Both the position numbers and the translations under genes were made by a program. Below are positions 15,503-24,063 of a DNA stretch of 64,000 nucleotides, piece by piece (the stretch's first letter is position 1; the number at the start of each line of letters is the position of its first letter). The stretch is from contig CAMDFX010000004.1 in assembly GCA_945897805.1 (NCBI GenBank), forward strand, positions 157,736-221,735, written 5' to 3'. This stretch comes from Chryseobacterium gleum (lineage in GTDB: Bacteria; Bacteroidota; Bacteroidia; Flavobacteriales_D; Crocinitomicaceae). The notes beneath the pieces are model-generated. The model was not told the DNA's origin. It saw nothing but the letters and a program-made list of their open reading frames with translations, and did no database searches.

Positions 15503-18500
15503 GTTATGAAAGTAGAATAAAATCATTTGTTAAGCCGACTTTTGATGCTGTCCGTTCTATAGCAGTAAATGAAATTGCTCATTTATCAAAAGACGAGAGA
15601 GATGATTTGTGGAGAGGACTAAATAGGGGCACAGCCTTATTAAACTCACATGAACATCTATGTCAATATTTATTTTCCTTTGGGAATATGCACAAAGCTA
15701 AATTGCTAGATGCATTTTCCAAAATTCCGGTTACTGATTTAAAAGGAGAAATTGAAATTATTGACTGGGGCTGTGGTCAAGGAATCGGGACTCTTAATTT
15801 ATTCGATTTTATTCAGTCAAAAAATCTACAGATAAAAATAAGGAAAATAACTCTTATTGAACCGGCGGTTGAAGCGTTAAATAGAGCAAAAATTCATGTC
15901 GAAGCATTCGCGGATGAGAATACTGAGATTGTAGCTATTTCAGATTTTTTTCAAAATATCTCGCCTCAAACAATTGGAGGTAGTCCAAATAGAACAGTAT
16001 TACATATTTTTTCCAATATTTTAGATGTTGTTCAAATAGATTTAAAGCAACTTGCCACTTTAATTGATTCAACTGTTGTTTCCAATAATATTTTAATTTG
16101 TGTTGGTCCGCTTAATCCTACCAATCAGAGGATTGATGCTTTTTTTCGATATTTCGATGAAAATTTAATTTCTAATTTATATGAATTTGAAAGTTCAAAT
16201 TTTTTAAATAGAGGATGGACATATAAAGCAAGGATTTATCGATTAGAAAGCAATGAAACCGGACATTTAATTCCAATCGAATATTTCCCAACTGTGCAAT
16301 TTCATGTTGCCTATGAATTGGATATTATAAAAATGTATAGAAAACGAAATACATTTTCTTTTCTAGATAAATTAAGCCATTTTGAGGTTGCGGCACCATT
16401 TGATTTGGGTGCAAGTGTTTATGATGATGTTCATCCAATTTTAGCTGTTTTAAACAATATTATTTGTAGAGGTTTACCAACAAAATCAAGTGTTTTTTTA
16501 GAAGAGGAATTCAGAAAAGCATTTGACTTGACAGAGAGAACTATTGAATATGGTGAAGTGAAATTTGGTTCAAAATCAGATTATGATTTTACTGGAGTTT
16601 ATGAATTATTTTCTCAAAACATTGACAAAGAATATTTCTTTACTGAAGACGAGCTGCTGAAAATTCAATTGCTTTTAAGTCCAATTGCAATTAGTAGGTT
16701 TCAAAAAGTATTACTTGAAGCAATTATCACAGAACATATTTCATTTGAACTTGAAAAGTGGAATATTCTTGTTGAAGAAAAAGATGTCCCTTTCGCTTAT
16801 TTAGCAATAGAAGATTTTAAACAATTGTTTACTCATTTAGTTGGCTTAACGAAAGAATATCAAGATTTTAAATTGCCAACAATTGAATTAACAATAATAA
16901 GCAATTCTCAATTTAGTAGGTCAAAAATACAAAGCAAGGAGGTGTTTTATGAAGCTACAAAAAATATAAATGCGAAAGTATTTGACTTGGTTGTTTCTCA
17001 AGAAATGTTAAAGTCAGTATCCTCTGAAATTGAATCATTTAGTAAATATAAAGTAAAAAATAATTGTTATTTTAACATCCGTTCATCGAATTCGAAAAGA
17101 ACCAATCGCGCAGTATACACTTCAAAACTCATCCCATATAATAATCTTGTTGTTAAAACGCCTCAAGGTATTTTTATAGAGAATGAATCCGAAAAAACAC
17201 ACTTAACCTATTTTCTTCAATTATTTTTCCGGAAGGAATCCTTTAGACCAGGACAATTGCCTATTCTCGATAGAGCACTTCAAAATTTGCCTGTTATTGG
17301 ACTTTTGCCAACAGGAGGAGGTAAATCACTTACTTATCAAATTTCAGCGTTATTACAACCTGGAGTCACAATGATTATCGACCCTTTGAGATCTTTAATG
17401 AAAGATCAATATGATGGTTTAATAAATAGTGGTATAGATTACACTGCCTACCTAAATTCTACACAAAGCCCCAATGAAAGAGGTGTAATTGAAAAACAAT
17501 TGGAATCTTCTCAATTACTTTTTATTTTCCTTTCTCCTGAAAGATTATCTATTGCCAGTTTTAGAGAGCGATTGAAAAATATGCATGAATACAATGTTTA
17601 TTTTTCTTATGGTGTGATCGATGAGGTGCATTGTGTTTCGGAATGGGGCCATGATTTTAGGTTTTCTTACTTACATTTAGGAAGGAATTTATATAACTAC
17701 GTGCGGGCCAAAGAAAAAGAGATTTCATTATTCGGATTAACTGCAACCGCTTCATTTGATGTTCTCGCTGATGTTGAAAGAGAACTATCTGGAAACGGAG
17801 CTTTTGCTTTAGATGCAGATGTTATTGTACGACATGAAAACACAAACAGACTCGAATTACAATATAAAATCGAAAAAGTACCTGTTAAGTTTGATTTGGA
17901 TGAGAATTATGACAAATTTAAAAGACTAGATCCTAGTTTACCTCAAGCATTAAATATTTCAAATTTTGCTAATGGGCGAGCAACTCATGATTCAAAAAAA
18001 ATATTCTTAAAGGAATATGTAAAAAAAATACCATTGTTTCTCAATGATTTACAAGTCCCTTCTACAATTAAGCTTATAAAAGAAAAGTTTATAGAGCGAC
18101 AGAATAATGATGAAGGAACAAATGCTAAGCTGACGATAAAAGTAGACTCAGATTATTTTTCACCTAAATCAGAATACAATGAAGCAGGTATTATTTTCTG
18201 CCCACACGTAAGTACCACAGGCATTTCTGTATATGAAAACAAAAAACAACTTAAGGAAGTAGGTATTGAAGATGTCGCATCCTTTAGTGGACAGGACGAG
18301 GATAACCAGTCTATGATTAATCTAGAGCTTTTTAGGAACAATAAAAGTCCTCTAATGGTCGCTACCAAGGCATTTGGAATGGGAATTGATAAACCGAATG
18401 TGCGATTTACAGTAAATATGAATTATTCAAGTTCATTAGAATCTTTTGTTCAAGAAGCCGGAAGAGCCGGCCGAGATAGAAACATTGCTCTTTCAACAAT

Positions 18501-20013
18501 TTTAGTTTCTGATTATGAACTTTCTCAAATAAATCGAAATTACAGTGATGGAACTTTTCCTGTATCAATAATCAGAGGTAAATGGTTTTATAAAACGGAT
18601 TTAAAAAAAATTATCCATCACTATCAATTAAGTATTCCAGAAAATCAAATTATTCAAGCTTCACCAAGTCAAGATATTGTTAAGCTTTTTTGCACGAAAG
18701 ATAATAAAATGTTTGCTTTCAATGTGTGTAATACTGATTGTTCTGAATTTGATAAATGTCAATTGAGACATACTAATACAGAAACAAGACAATGGAAATC
18801 TGAGGTAGAATTAGTGAATGAATTAGCAGCATTAAACTTTAAAATTGGTAAAAAGAATTTTCAATATTTAAACATTGATTATCAAACAGTCATGTTCTTT
18901 TTTAATAGTTCATTTAAAGGAGATATAATTGAAAAGACCTTTATGAATGACTTATTAAGTAAATCAAAAGTTTATATTGGAAGTGGATTTGATTTAAATG
19001 GGTCAATTCAAGAAAAAGGTTTTTTAACTCATTTACTCAAGGTTGAAACAAATTCTGAACTTGTGATTTTCGTACCATATTCCGAAGAAAATAGTACAGA
19101 TATTTCAAAGGCAATTTATCGTATGACTTGTATTGATTTAATACAAGACTTTACCCAAGATTACAAGAACAAATTGTTTAGAATAGTCGTTATTAAAAAA
19201 GAAAAAGACGGCTATTATGAAGGTTTAAAACAATTTCTGTTGCGCTATTACACGGCGGATAGGGCTAATCTAGAAATTGAAAAGGTAAAGCAAATTCAAT
19301 TAAAGAATAATGATATTGATGAATTAGCTGCTGAAATTTATAGGTGTCTAGCTTATTTAACCGAGTTTATTTACGATAAAATTTCAGAGAAAAGAAAAAG
19401 AGCAATAGATGACATGAGAAACTTTTGCATGGAAGGAATTTCAGATAAGGTTTCATGGATAGAGAATAATGAAAATTTAAAGGATTTCATTTTTTATTAC
19501 TTTAATTCTAAATATGCTAAAAGCGATTATGTTGCTGACAATGGGGAAGCTTTTTCACTTGTGGAAGACACGGATGGTGGAAAAAAATCGAGTATTGAAA
19601 TTTTACTGAAATATTTGCGTGTCATAGAAGATGAAATAGTTGGCGTCGGTACACCTTTAGATAATGTAAAACATTTATATGGTGCCGTAAGACTAATTAC
19701 TAGATCTTTAACAGACAGCAACCCTGCAATGTACCTTTTAGAGGCATTTTGTCTATGTTACATCGGAACTAAAAAGAATAAAAATCTAGAAGACCAATTC
19801 TTATTGAGATACTCAGAAGGAATGCTTGAATTTTCAAAAAGAATGAGGGAAAATCAGAATGAATTTTGGGACTTATTTGAAAAATTCAATGATATTATAG
19901 AAGAGCATTTAAAAAAGAAACAATTGAAAACAATAAAAGAAGAAACTTCATTTTTAATACATGCAAGTAACTTCCATTATATTAAAAGTAAATATTTAGA
20001 AAGCTATGAATAA
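15499..20013 (+). CDS. Methyltransferase-RecQ helicase fusion
   Basis: 1504 residues; RecQ alone is usually 600-700. Residues about 1-250 carry a SAM-methyltransferase-like fold with a clear motif I (IIDWGCGQGIGT, about 87-98) and an acidic LIEP strand after it. About 250-560 is unknown. A RecQ core follows: Walker A LLPTGGGKS (about 602-610), motif II IDEVHCVSEWGHDFR (about 707-721), LTATA, and motif VI QEAGRAGRDR (about 984-993). A cysteine cluster around 1064-1093 (CTKD.., CNTDC, KCQLRH) looks like the RecQ zinc-binding module. About 1100-1504 is unknown. The predicted protein unwinds DNA 3'-5' and may sense or place a methyl mark. It overlaps genes on both sides. Confidence 0.85.
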   Translation: MSYESRIKSFVKPTFDAVRSIAVNEIAHLSKDERDDLWRGLNRGTALLNSHEHLCQYLFSFGNMHKAKLLDAFSKIPVTDLKGEIEIIDWGCGQGIGTLNLFDFIQSKNLQIKIRKITLIEPAVEALNRAKIHVEAFADENTEIVAISDFFQNISPQTIGGSPNRTVLHIFSNILDVVQIDLKQLATLIDSTVVSNNILICVGPLNPTNQRIDAFFRYFDENLISNLYEFESSNFLNRGWTYKARIYRLESNETGHLIPIEYFPTVQFHVAYELDIIKMYRKRNTFSFLDKLSHFEVAAPFDLGASVYDDVHPILAVLNNIICRGLPTKSSVFLEEEFRKAFDLTERTIEYGEVKFGSKSDYDFTGVYELFSQNIDKEYFFTEDELLKIQLLLSPIAISRFQKVLLEAIITEHISFELEKWNILVEEKDVPFAYLAIEDFKQLFTHLVGLTKEYQDFKLPTIELTIISNSQFSRSKIQSKEVFYEATKNINAKVFDLVVSQEMLKSVSSEIESFSKYKVKNNCYFNIRSSNSKRTNRAVYTSKLIPYNNLVVKTPQGIFIENESEKTHLTYFLQLFFRKESFRPGQLPILDRALQNLPVIGLLPTGGGKSLTYQISALLQPGVTMIIDPLRSLMKDQYDGLINSGIDYTAYLNSTQSPNERGVIEKQLESSQLLFIFLSPERLSIASFRERLKNMHEYNVYFSYGVIDEVHCVSEWGHDFRFSYLHLGRNLYNYVRAKEKEISLFGLTATASFDVLADVERELSGNGAFALDADVIVRHENTNRLELQYKIEKVPVKFDLDENYDKFKRLDPSLPQALNISNFANGRATHDSKKIFLKEYVKKIPLFLNDLQVPSTIKLIKEKFIERQNNDEGTNAKLTIKVDSDYFSPKSEYNEAGIIFCPHVSTTGISVYENKKQLKEVGIEDVASFSGQDEDNQSMINLELFRNNKSPLMVATKAFGMGIDKPNVRFTVNMNYSSSLESFVQEAGRAGRDRNIALSTILVSDYELSQINRNYSDGTFPVSIIRGKWFYKTDLKKIIHHYQLSIPENQIIQASPSQDIVKLFCTKDNKMFAFNVCNTDCSEFDKCQLRHTNTETRQWKSEVELVNELAALNFKIGKKNFQYLNIDYQTVMFFFNSSFKGDIIEKTFMNDLLSKSKVYIGSGFDLNGSIQEKGFLTHLLKVETNSELVIFVPYSEENSTDISKAIYRMTCIDLIQDFTQDYKNKLFRIVVIKKEKDGYYEGLKQFLLRYYTADRANLEIEKVKQIQLKNNDIDELAAEIYRCLAYLTEFIYDKISEKRKRAIDDMRNFCMEGISDKVSWIENNENLKDFIFYYFNSKYAKSDYVADNGEAFSLVEDTDGGKKSSIEILLKYLRVIEDEIVGVGTPLDNVKHLYGAVRLITRSLTDSNPAMYLLEAFCLCYIGTKKNKNLEDQFLLRYSEGMLEFSKRMRENQNEFWDLFEKFNDIIEEHLKKKQLKTIKEETSFLIHASNFHYIKSKYLESYE

Positions 20014-20929
20014 TTCAGTAATACAACAAACTTTAGTAGAGTTAGAATCTAGCTTGTCAAAAATCGAATCTGCGAGATCACAAGTAAATAGTGTTTCAGA
20101 ACAGAGTGAAAACTTGATAAGTTCAATTGCAGAGGCAATAAGAAGTATTGAAAACATTAAAGATGGAATTACAATTGATGAAAATGATATAAAAAACAGC
20201 ATAAGCATTGTTGTTTCAAAATTTGAAAGTGAATTGAAAAGTTTAGCGGTTGAATTTGATTCAAAAATCAAATCGTTCAATAAAGAATTCGGAAAGAATC
20301 AAGATAAATTTATTGAGGAAATTGATAAGAATAAAGAAATACATTTTAATGAGCTTAAAAATATCATAACTTTAATTAATGAAGGTAAAAATGATCAATT
20401 AAAAGCTTTAGAAAATAGTAATGAGCAATCAAAAAATGAGATTGATTCTAGTAAAAAACAATTCAATGCAGAATTAAAAGAAATTGTTTCAGACTTAAAA
20501 TACAACAAGGTTGAGCATGTCAAAATTATTTCTGACAAAACGAACAGTTTAACAAATGAACTCACTAAGATCAAAGAACAAGCTAATTCTAATTTAAACG
20601 AACTTCTAATTGATGTCAAGAAGTCGAAAGAAGATTTCAATAGTCAACTTAGTCAAATGATCATTCAAATTAATGAAAATAACATTCAGCAAATCGAATC
20701 ATTGTCTAACTCTTCTGAAAATATTAAAAGCAAATTTCAAGATTTGTCGAATGAAATCGAATCTTTTAATGTCAATTTAAAAAGCACAACTGATAAGATT
20801 GAAAAACTCGATTTTAGGAGTGAGTTTGATTTGCTTTCTTCGAAAATTAATGCAAAAAATAAACAGCTCATTTTGATCAATACTTTGTTTTTTATCCTGA
20901 TTGTTGCGATGATAATGATTGTTGGGTAA
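20006..20929 (+). CDS. Coiled-coil protein with C-terminal membrane anchor
   Basis: 307 residues. Residues about 1-280 are almost unbroken amphipathic helix, rich in Glu, Lys, Asn and Ser, with repeated FDSKIKSFNKEF-like heptads. The last 23 residues (NKQLILINTLFFILIVAMIM..) form a single membrane span ending at the C-terminus, so it is tail-anchored with the coiled coil in the cytoplasm. It overlaps the RecQ-fusion gene by 8 bp. Long coiled coil plus membrane anchor suggests a tether or signal transmitter for the DNA-processing proteins upstream; function is inferred. Low sequence complexity limits any homology call. Confidence 0.8.
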   Translation: MNNSVIQQTLVELESSLSKIESARSQVNSVSEQSENLISSIAEAIRSIENIKDGITIDENDIKNSISIVVSKFESELKSLAVEFDSKIKSFNKEFGKNQDKFIEEIDKNKEIHFNELKNIITLINEGKNDQLKALENSNEQSKNEIDSSKKQFNAELKEIVSDLKYNKVEHVKIISDKTNSLTNELTKIKEQANSNLNELLIDVKKSKEDFNSQLSQMIIQINENNIQQIESLSNSSENIKSKFQDLSNEIESFNVNLKSTTDKIEKLDFRSEFDLLSSKINAKNKQLILINTLFFILIVAMIMIVG

Positions 20930-21234
20930 ACAAATGAAATACATCAAAAACTACTTTGAATTAGCTAATAAATTAATGAAGTATTAACCCCAGCAGAATA
21001 TTTTAAATTTTCTTGACACCAAGTTTTCTAGTCAAATTTGACTTTAATTGAATGCAATATAATTTCAAAAATTTGGATTAATGGTTATTTCAAAAATTCT
21101 TTTGTGTCCTAAATTCGCCTAAAAAAGTCATTTTTCTCATTTCAGAATTTTAAAAAAACAAGAAAATAATCGATGCCCAAAAAATCTTATAACCCTAAAA
21201 ATAAGAACTTTACATTTTTACCCAATTTTTATTT
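20930..21234. other. Intergenic region, right end of the defence island
   Basis: AT-rich, no credible gene. A 17-codon frame at 20934-20987 follows the coiled-coil stop by 4 bp but has no support. The region leads to an att-like sequence at 21235 and probably marks the end of an older island. Confidence 0.5.
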
Positions 21235-21251
21235 GCGGTCCGGACAGGACT
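21235..21251. repeat. Diverged att-like copy of tRNA-Asp 3' end
   Basis: GCGGTCCGGACAGGACT matches 15 of 17 positions of the tRNA-Asp 3'-end sequence at 35746-35762. It lies 146 bp before the exact att copy at 21397. It may be a relic of an earlier integration at the same tRNA. Confidence 0.5.
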
Positions 21252-21311
21252 CAGATTTCGCAAAATAAATGAAAATGAGCACTTTAAAAATAGGTCGTTT
21301 TTTCGAAAAAT

Positions 21312-21334
21312 CCGTCCACGGTGCCGTCCACGGT
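21312..21334. repeat. Tandem CCGTCCACGGT repeat
   Basis: CCGTCCACGGT occurs at 21312-21322 and again at 21324-21334 (12-bp period) between the two att-like sites. It is GC-rich against an AT-rich background. It could be an arm-type binding site for an integrase or excisionase; that is a guess. Confidence 0.35.
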
Positions 21335-21354
21335 CAAAATCCAAGGTAACAAAA

Positions 21355-21383
21355 AAGCCTGTAAGTCAATGACTTACAGGCTT
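21355..21383. terminator. Perfect hairpin next to left att site
   Basis: Arms AAGCCTGTAAGTC (21355-21367) and GACTTACAGGCTT (21371-21383) are perfect with a 3-nt loop, and A/T runs lie on both sides. It shares the core TGTAARTCAATGACTTACA with the hairpin beside the tRNA at 35709-35743 and has the same spacing to the att site. It is probably a former tRNA-Asp terminator displaced by integration. Confidence 0.65.
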
Positions 21384-21396
21384 ATAAAAAAACTAA

Positions 21397-21415
21397 AAGC
21401 GGTCTGGACGGGACT
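21397..21415. repeat. Left attachment site (19-bp direct repeat)
   Basis: AAGCGGTCTGGACGGGACT is identical to 35744-35762, which is the 3' end of the tRNA-Asp gene. It lies about 200 bp upstream of the tyrosine integrase. The match stops abruptly on both sides, as expected for an integration core. Confidence 0.85.
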
Positions 21416-21561
21416 GAATTTAATGTTTACTAATCTTTTCTATTTTTTCCTGTAAATCACTTAATGACTTGTTAATCATTATATGTAAGGTGTTTTTTAT
21501 CAGTCAAAAGTAAAGATTAATTAAGATAAATAAGGATAAATTAAAGATAAAGTGACAACGC

Positions 21562-21591
21562 TTTGACACATGGTTAAGTTTTGTACCTTTG
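21562..21591 (+). promoter_or_regulatory. Promoter of the integrase
   Basis: TTTG at 21562-21565 (-33) and TACCTTTG at 21584-21591 (-7), 18 bp apart, match the Bacteroidota promoter consensus closely. The integrase ATG follows 27 bp later. Confidence 0.75.
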
Positions 21592-21618
21592 CTCTAAACA
21601 AATCTTAAATCATGTAAA

Positions 21619-22875
21619 ATGGCAATAGTTAAATTTTTTATCCGTGACCCGAAAGCAATAAGAAAAACATCAGTTATGCTTTCATTCACCTATTCGGGAA
21701 ATAGAATCAGAATTTCAACAGGAGAGCAGATTTTTCCTGCCCATTGGAATAACAAAGTAGAGAAAGTCAGAGAGGTTATTGATGAACCAAAAGCCAGTGA
21801 AATTAACAACCGATTAAAACTTATGGAATCACTAGTTACCAATGTTCATCAAAACTTTTTGCGTGATGGAATAATTCCATCACCAAAAGAATTAATGCAG
21901 GAAATAGAAAATCAGCGAATTAAACCAACCCTGCAAACCAAAAATAAAGGATTTTGGGAACTATTTGATGATTTTGTTGAGTATAAAAGAAAACGCCTAC
22001 CCAATGTAAAGGATTTTGACAATAGTTTACGAAAGCACCTCTTAAACGCTGAAAAAAAATGGAAAAAACCTCTGACTTTTGCTTCATTAAAACTAAAGGA
22101 TAAAGGGTTAATAGAAATACTTGATGATTATCTAACCTTTGATGCGATAAACTCTAAGGGGGAAAAAGGATTAGCAACAAATACTGTCGGAAAACAATTT
22201 AAAAATTTAAAAGTGTTTCTTAATTGGGCTTTTTCAAATGAATATGTACCAAAATTTGATTGTAAGCACATCGTTACAAAAACAGAAGAAGTTGATGCTA
22301 TATATCTGAAACAAGAGGAGGTTGATGCAATATTCAATCTTGATGACCTAACAGAACAAGAGATTTTAATCAAAGATTTGTTTATAATAGGCATAGAAAC
22401 TGCTTTGCGATTTTCGGACTATATTAGAATTAAACCCGAATACATTGTAGATAATAAGCTGACTATAAATCCAATAAAAACCATTGGCAACAAAAAAAAT
22501 ATAGTTCAAATTCCAATTAGCAGTAAGTTTCGAGCAATTCTAAACAAAAGAGATGGTGTGCCTCCCCGTTACGATGGAGCATTAACTGATTTTAATAAAA
22601 CAGTTCGGGAATTGGCTAAAAAAGCAGGAATAAATAGTGAAGTTGTAATTTACAGAAAGATAGGAGGCGAACAAATCGAAAAGGTTTATCAAAAATATGA
22701 ACTTGTGAGTTCACATACTTGCAGAAGAACATTTTGTACCCTTAAATTTTTAGCAAAAATGCCTGCCTATGTGATTATGACATTTACAGGACATAAAACA
22801 GAACGAAGTTTCCTTCGGTATTTAAAATTAGGCAATGAAGTTGTCTTTGAACAATATAAACATCATTTTGATTGA
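21619..22875 (+). CDS. Tyrosine recombinase (element integrase)
   Basis: 418 residues, the usual length for Bacteroidota site-specific integrases. It has an N-terminal arm-DNA-binding region (about 1-90), a SAM-like core-binding domain (about 110-215) and a C-terminal catalytic domain. Catalytic residues are visible: Arg near 263 (ALRFSDYIR), H-x-x-R near 365-368 (SHTCRRTF), His near 391 (FTGHK) and Tyr near 401 (RYLKL). It should insert and, with an excisionase, remove the element at the tRNA-Asp 3' end. It lies next to the left att site, with a strong promoter before it and a terminator after it. Confidence 0.95.
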   Translation: MAIVKFFIRDPKAIRKTSVMLSFTYSGNRIRISTGEQIFPAHWNNKVEKVREVIDEPKASEINNRLKLMESLVTNVHQNFLRDGIIPSPKELMQEIENQRIKPTLQTKNKGFWELFDDFVEYKRKRLPNVKDFDNSLRKHLLNAEKKWKKPLTFASLKLKDKGLIEILDDYLTFDAINSKGEKGLATNTVGKQFKNLKVFLNWAFSNEYVPKFDCKHIVTKTEEVDAIYLKQEEVDAIFNLDDLTEQEILIKDLFIIGIETALRFSDYIRIKPEYIVDNKLTINPIKTIGNKKNIVQIPISSKFRAILNKRDGVPPRYDGALTDFNKTVRELAKKAGINSEVVIYRKIGGEQIEKVYQKYELVSSHTCRRTFCTLKFLAKMPAYVIMTFTGHKTERSFLRYLKLGNEVVFEQYKHHFD

Positions 22876-22895
22876 TTGAAGTTAAGTTAAAAATT

Positions 22896-22920
22896 AAAGG
22901 TGCGTAGTGCACCTTTTTTT
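22896..22920 (+). terminator. Terminator after the integrase
   Basis: AAAGGTGC / GCACCTTT stem with a GTAGT loop, followed by a run of T, 20 bp after the integrase stop. A standard intrinsic terminator. Confidence 0.8.
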
Positions 22921-23072
22921 ATGGCTTTAAATATCATTCCGAAACTTTATTTATGTAAAAATCAAATTTTCTTAAAAAAAGTTTTAATACTTCATAAATA
23001 ACACAATATCAATTATTTAATATTCAATTGCCCCGTATTTATACAGTATAAATAATCATTTTATTATGTTTT

Positions 23073-23100
23073 GATTAGAAACCGATTAGAAACCGATTAC
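23073..23100. repeat. 11-bp direct repeats upstream of HTH operon
   Basis: GATTAGAAACC occurs twice head to tail (23073-23083, 23084-23094), followed by a partial GATTAC. The iteron-like array sits 72 bp before the first small HTH gene. It could be a binding site for that protein, an excisionase site, or an origin iteron. Confidence 0.5.
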
Positions 23101-23172
23101 ACTTTCAAGACCCTAAAAAACTATCCTATCTTTCTTTGTAATGTAAAAACCAATTAAAAACAAGAAAATATT

Positions 23173-23580
23173 ATGACAAGTAGCAAAGAAAAGAAAAGTA
23201 TCGTTCATCTGAAGGTGCGTGAATTTCAAGAACTGATTGAAAATTCTCTCAATTCAACCAAGAATAAGATTTTACAAACTGATTTGGAGGACACCCTATC
23301 AAAACTCAATGATAGTATTATTGAACTCAATGAGGATGATTTCCGAAATTTGCTAACTGATGCAATTTCACATTCACAACTTGAGAAAAATGAACAGCAA
23401 ACTAATCAGAATGAATTTAATCTTATTACTCGAATTGAAATGGCAGGCGAACTAAAAATCAGCCTTCCTACACTACGAAAATGGACTGTTAAAAAAATAA
23501 TTCCAAATCACATAAAGTTAGGTGGATTCGTTTACTATGATAAGCAGAGAGTTCTTGATTTTTTAAAGGCTAAAAAATAA
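23173..23580 (+). CDS. HTH (excisionase-like) DNA-binding protein
   Basis: 135 residues. The N-terminal 75 residues are helical and polar. Residues about 88-135 form a winged HTH_17-type domain (ITRIEMAGELKISLPTLRKW.. then YYDKQRVLDFL), typical of Bacteroidota excisionase-like and mobile-element regulatory proteins. It is first of a four-gene run (gaps of 5 bp, overlap of 4 bp, gap of 2 bp) that ends with DUF3987. Likely role: recombination directionality or control of the replication module. Confidence 0.75.
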   Translation: MTSSKEKKSIVHLKVREFQELIENSLNSTKNKILQTDLEDTLSKLNDSIIELNEDDFRNLLTDAISHSQLEKNEQQTNQNEFNLITRIEMAGELKISLPTLRKWTVKKIIPNHIKLGGFVYYDKQRVLDFLKAKK

Positions 23581-23585
23581 ATATT

Positions 23586-23792
23586 ATGAAACACGAAATA
23601 AAACAACAACTTCAAAAACAAGGATATTTAACAATGAGTGAAATGGCATCAGCACTCGGAATAAGTATTTCAACTCTTATTGTATATACAAGGAAAAACA
23701 TCAAACCTATTCCGATTTCAATAGACAGAGTTATTTATTACGATATGCTAGAAGTACTTAGTTTTCAAAATTTTAAAAAAGAAAACAAATGA
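23586..23792 (+). CDS. Small HTH DNA-binding protein
   Basis: 68 residues, one MerR/excisionase-type HTH (YLTMSEMASALGISISTLIVYTR, then a DRVIYYDMLEVLSF wing). It follows the previous HTH gene by 5 bp and overlaps the next gene by 4 bp. Three small HTH proteins in a row are common in Bacteroidota integrative elements. The exact target is unknown. Confidence 0.7.
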   Translation: MKHEIKQQLQKQGYLTMSEMASALGISISTLIVYTRKNIKPIPISIDRVIYYDMLEVLSFQNFKKENK

Positions 23793-24061
23793 CAGAAAAA
23801 CAATACCTCACTATTTTGAATTTGTTGAAAGGAATAAATCAACAAATCTCAAAAATCGGTACTCATCCTTTATCAGATTCTTGGCTATCGAAAACACAGG
23901 TTAAACAAATCTTCGGGTACAGCGAAAATTCATTGAGAAATATCGAGAAGTATCTCGAAATCTCAAAAGTAAAAGGTAGAAAATTCTATTCTACTAAATC
24001 AGTTCTTAAATACATAGAACTGGGATTTAAAAACGATTTAAAAACTGATGAAAAGGAATAA
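23789..24061 (+). CDS. Small HTH DNA-binding protein
   Basis: 90 residues. The core WLSKTQVKQIFGYSENSLRNIEK.. with a following KGRKFYSTKSVLKYIE wing matches the HTH_17 layout. A short helical N-terminus (about 1-25) may dimerise. It is translationally coupled to both neighbours and is probably a regulator of replication or excision of the element. Confidence 0.7.
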   Translation: MTEKQYLTILNLLKGINQQISKIGTHPLSDSWLSKTQVKQIFGYSENSLRNIEKYLEISKVKGRKFYSTKSVLKYIELGFKNDLKTDEKE

Positions 24062-24063
24062 TT

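Noticed and set aside
20934..20987. 17-codon frame just after the coiled-coil gene
   Set aside because: Very short, no conserved feature, and the AT-rich context makes such frames common.
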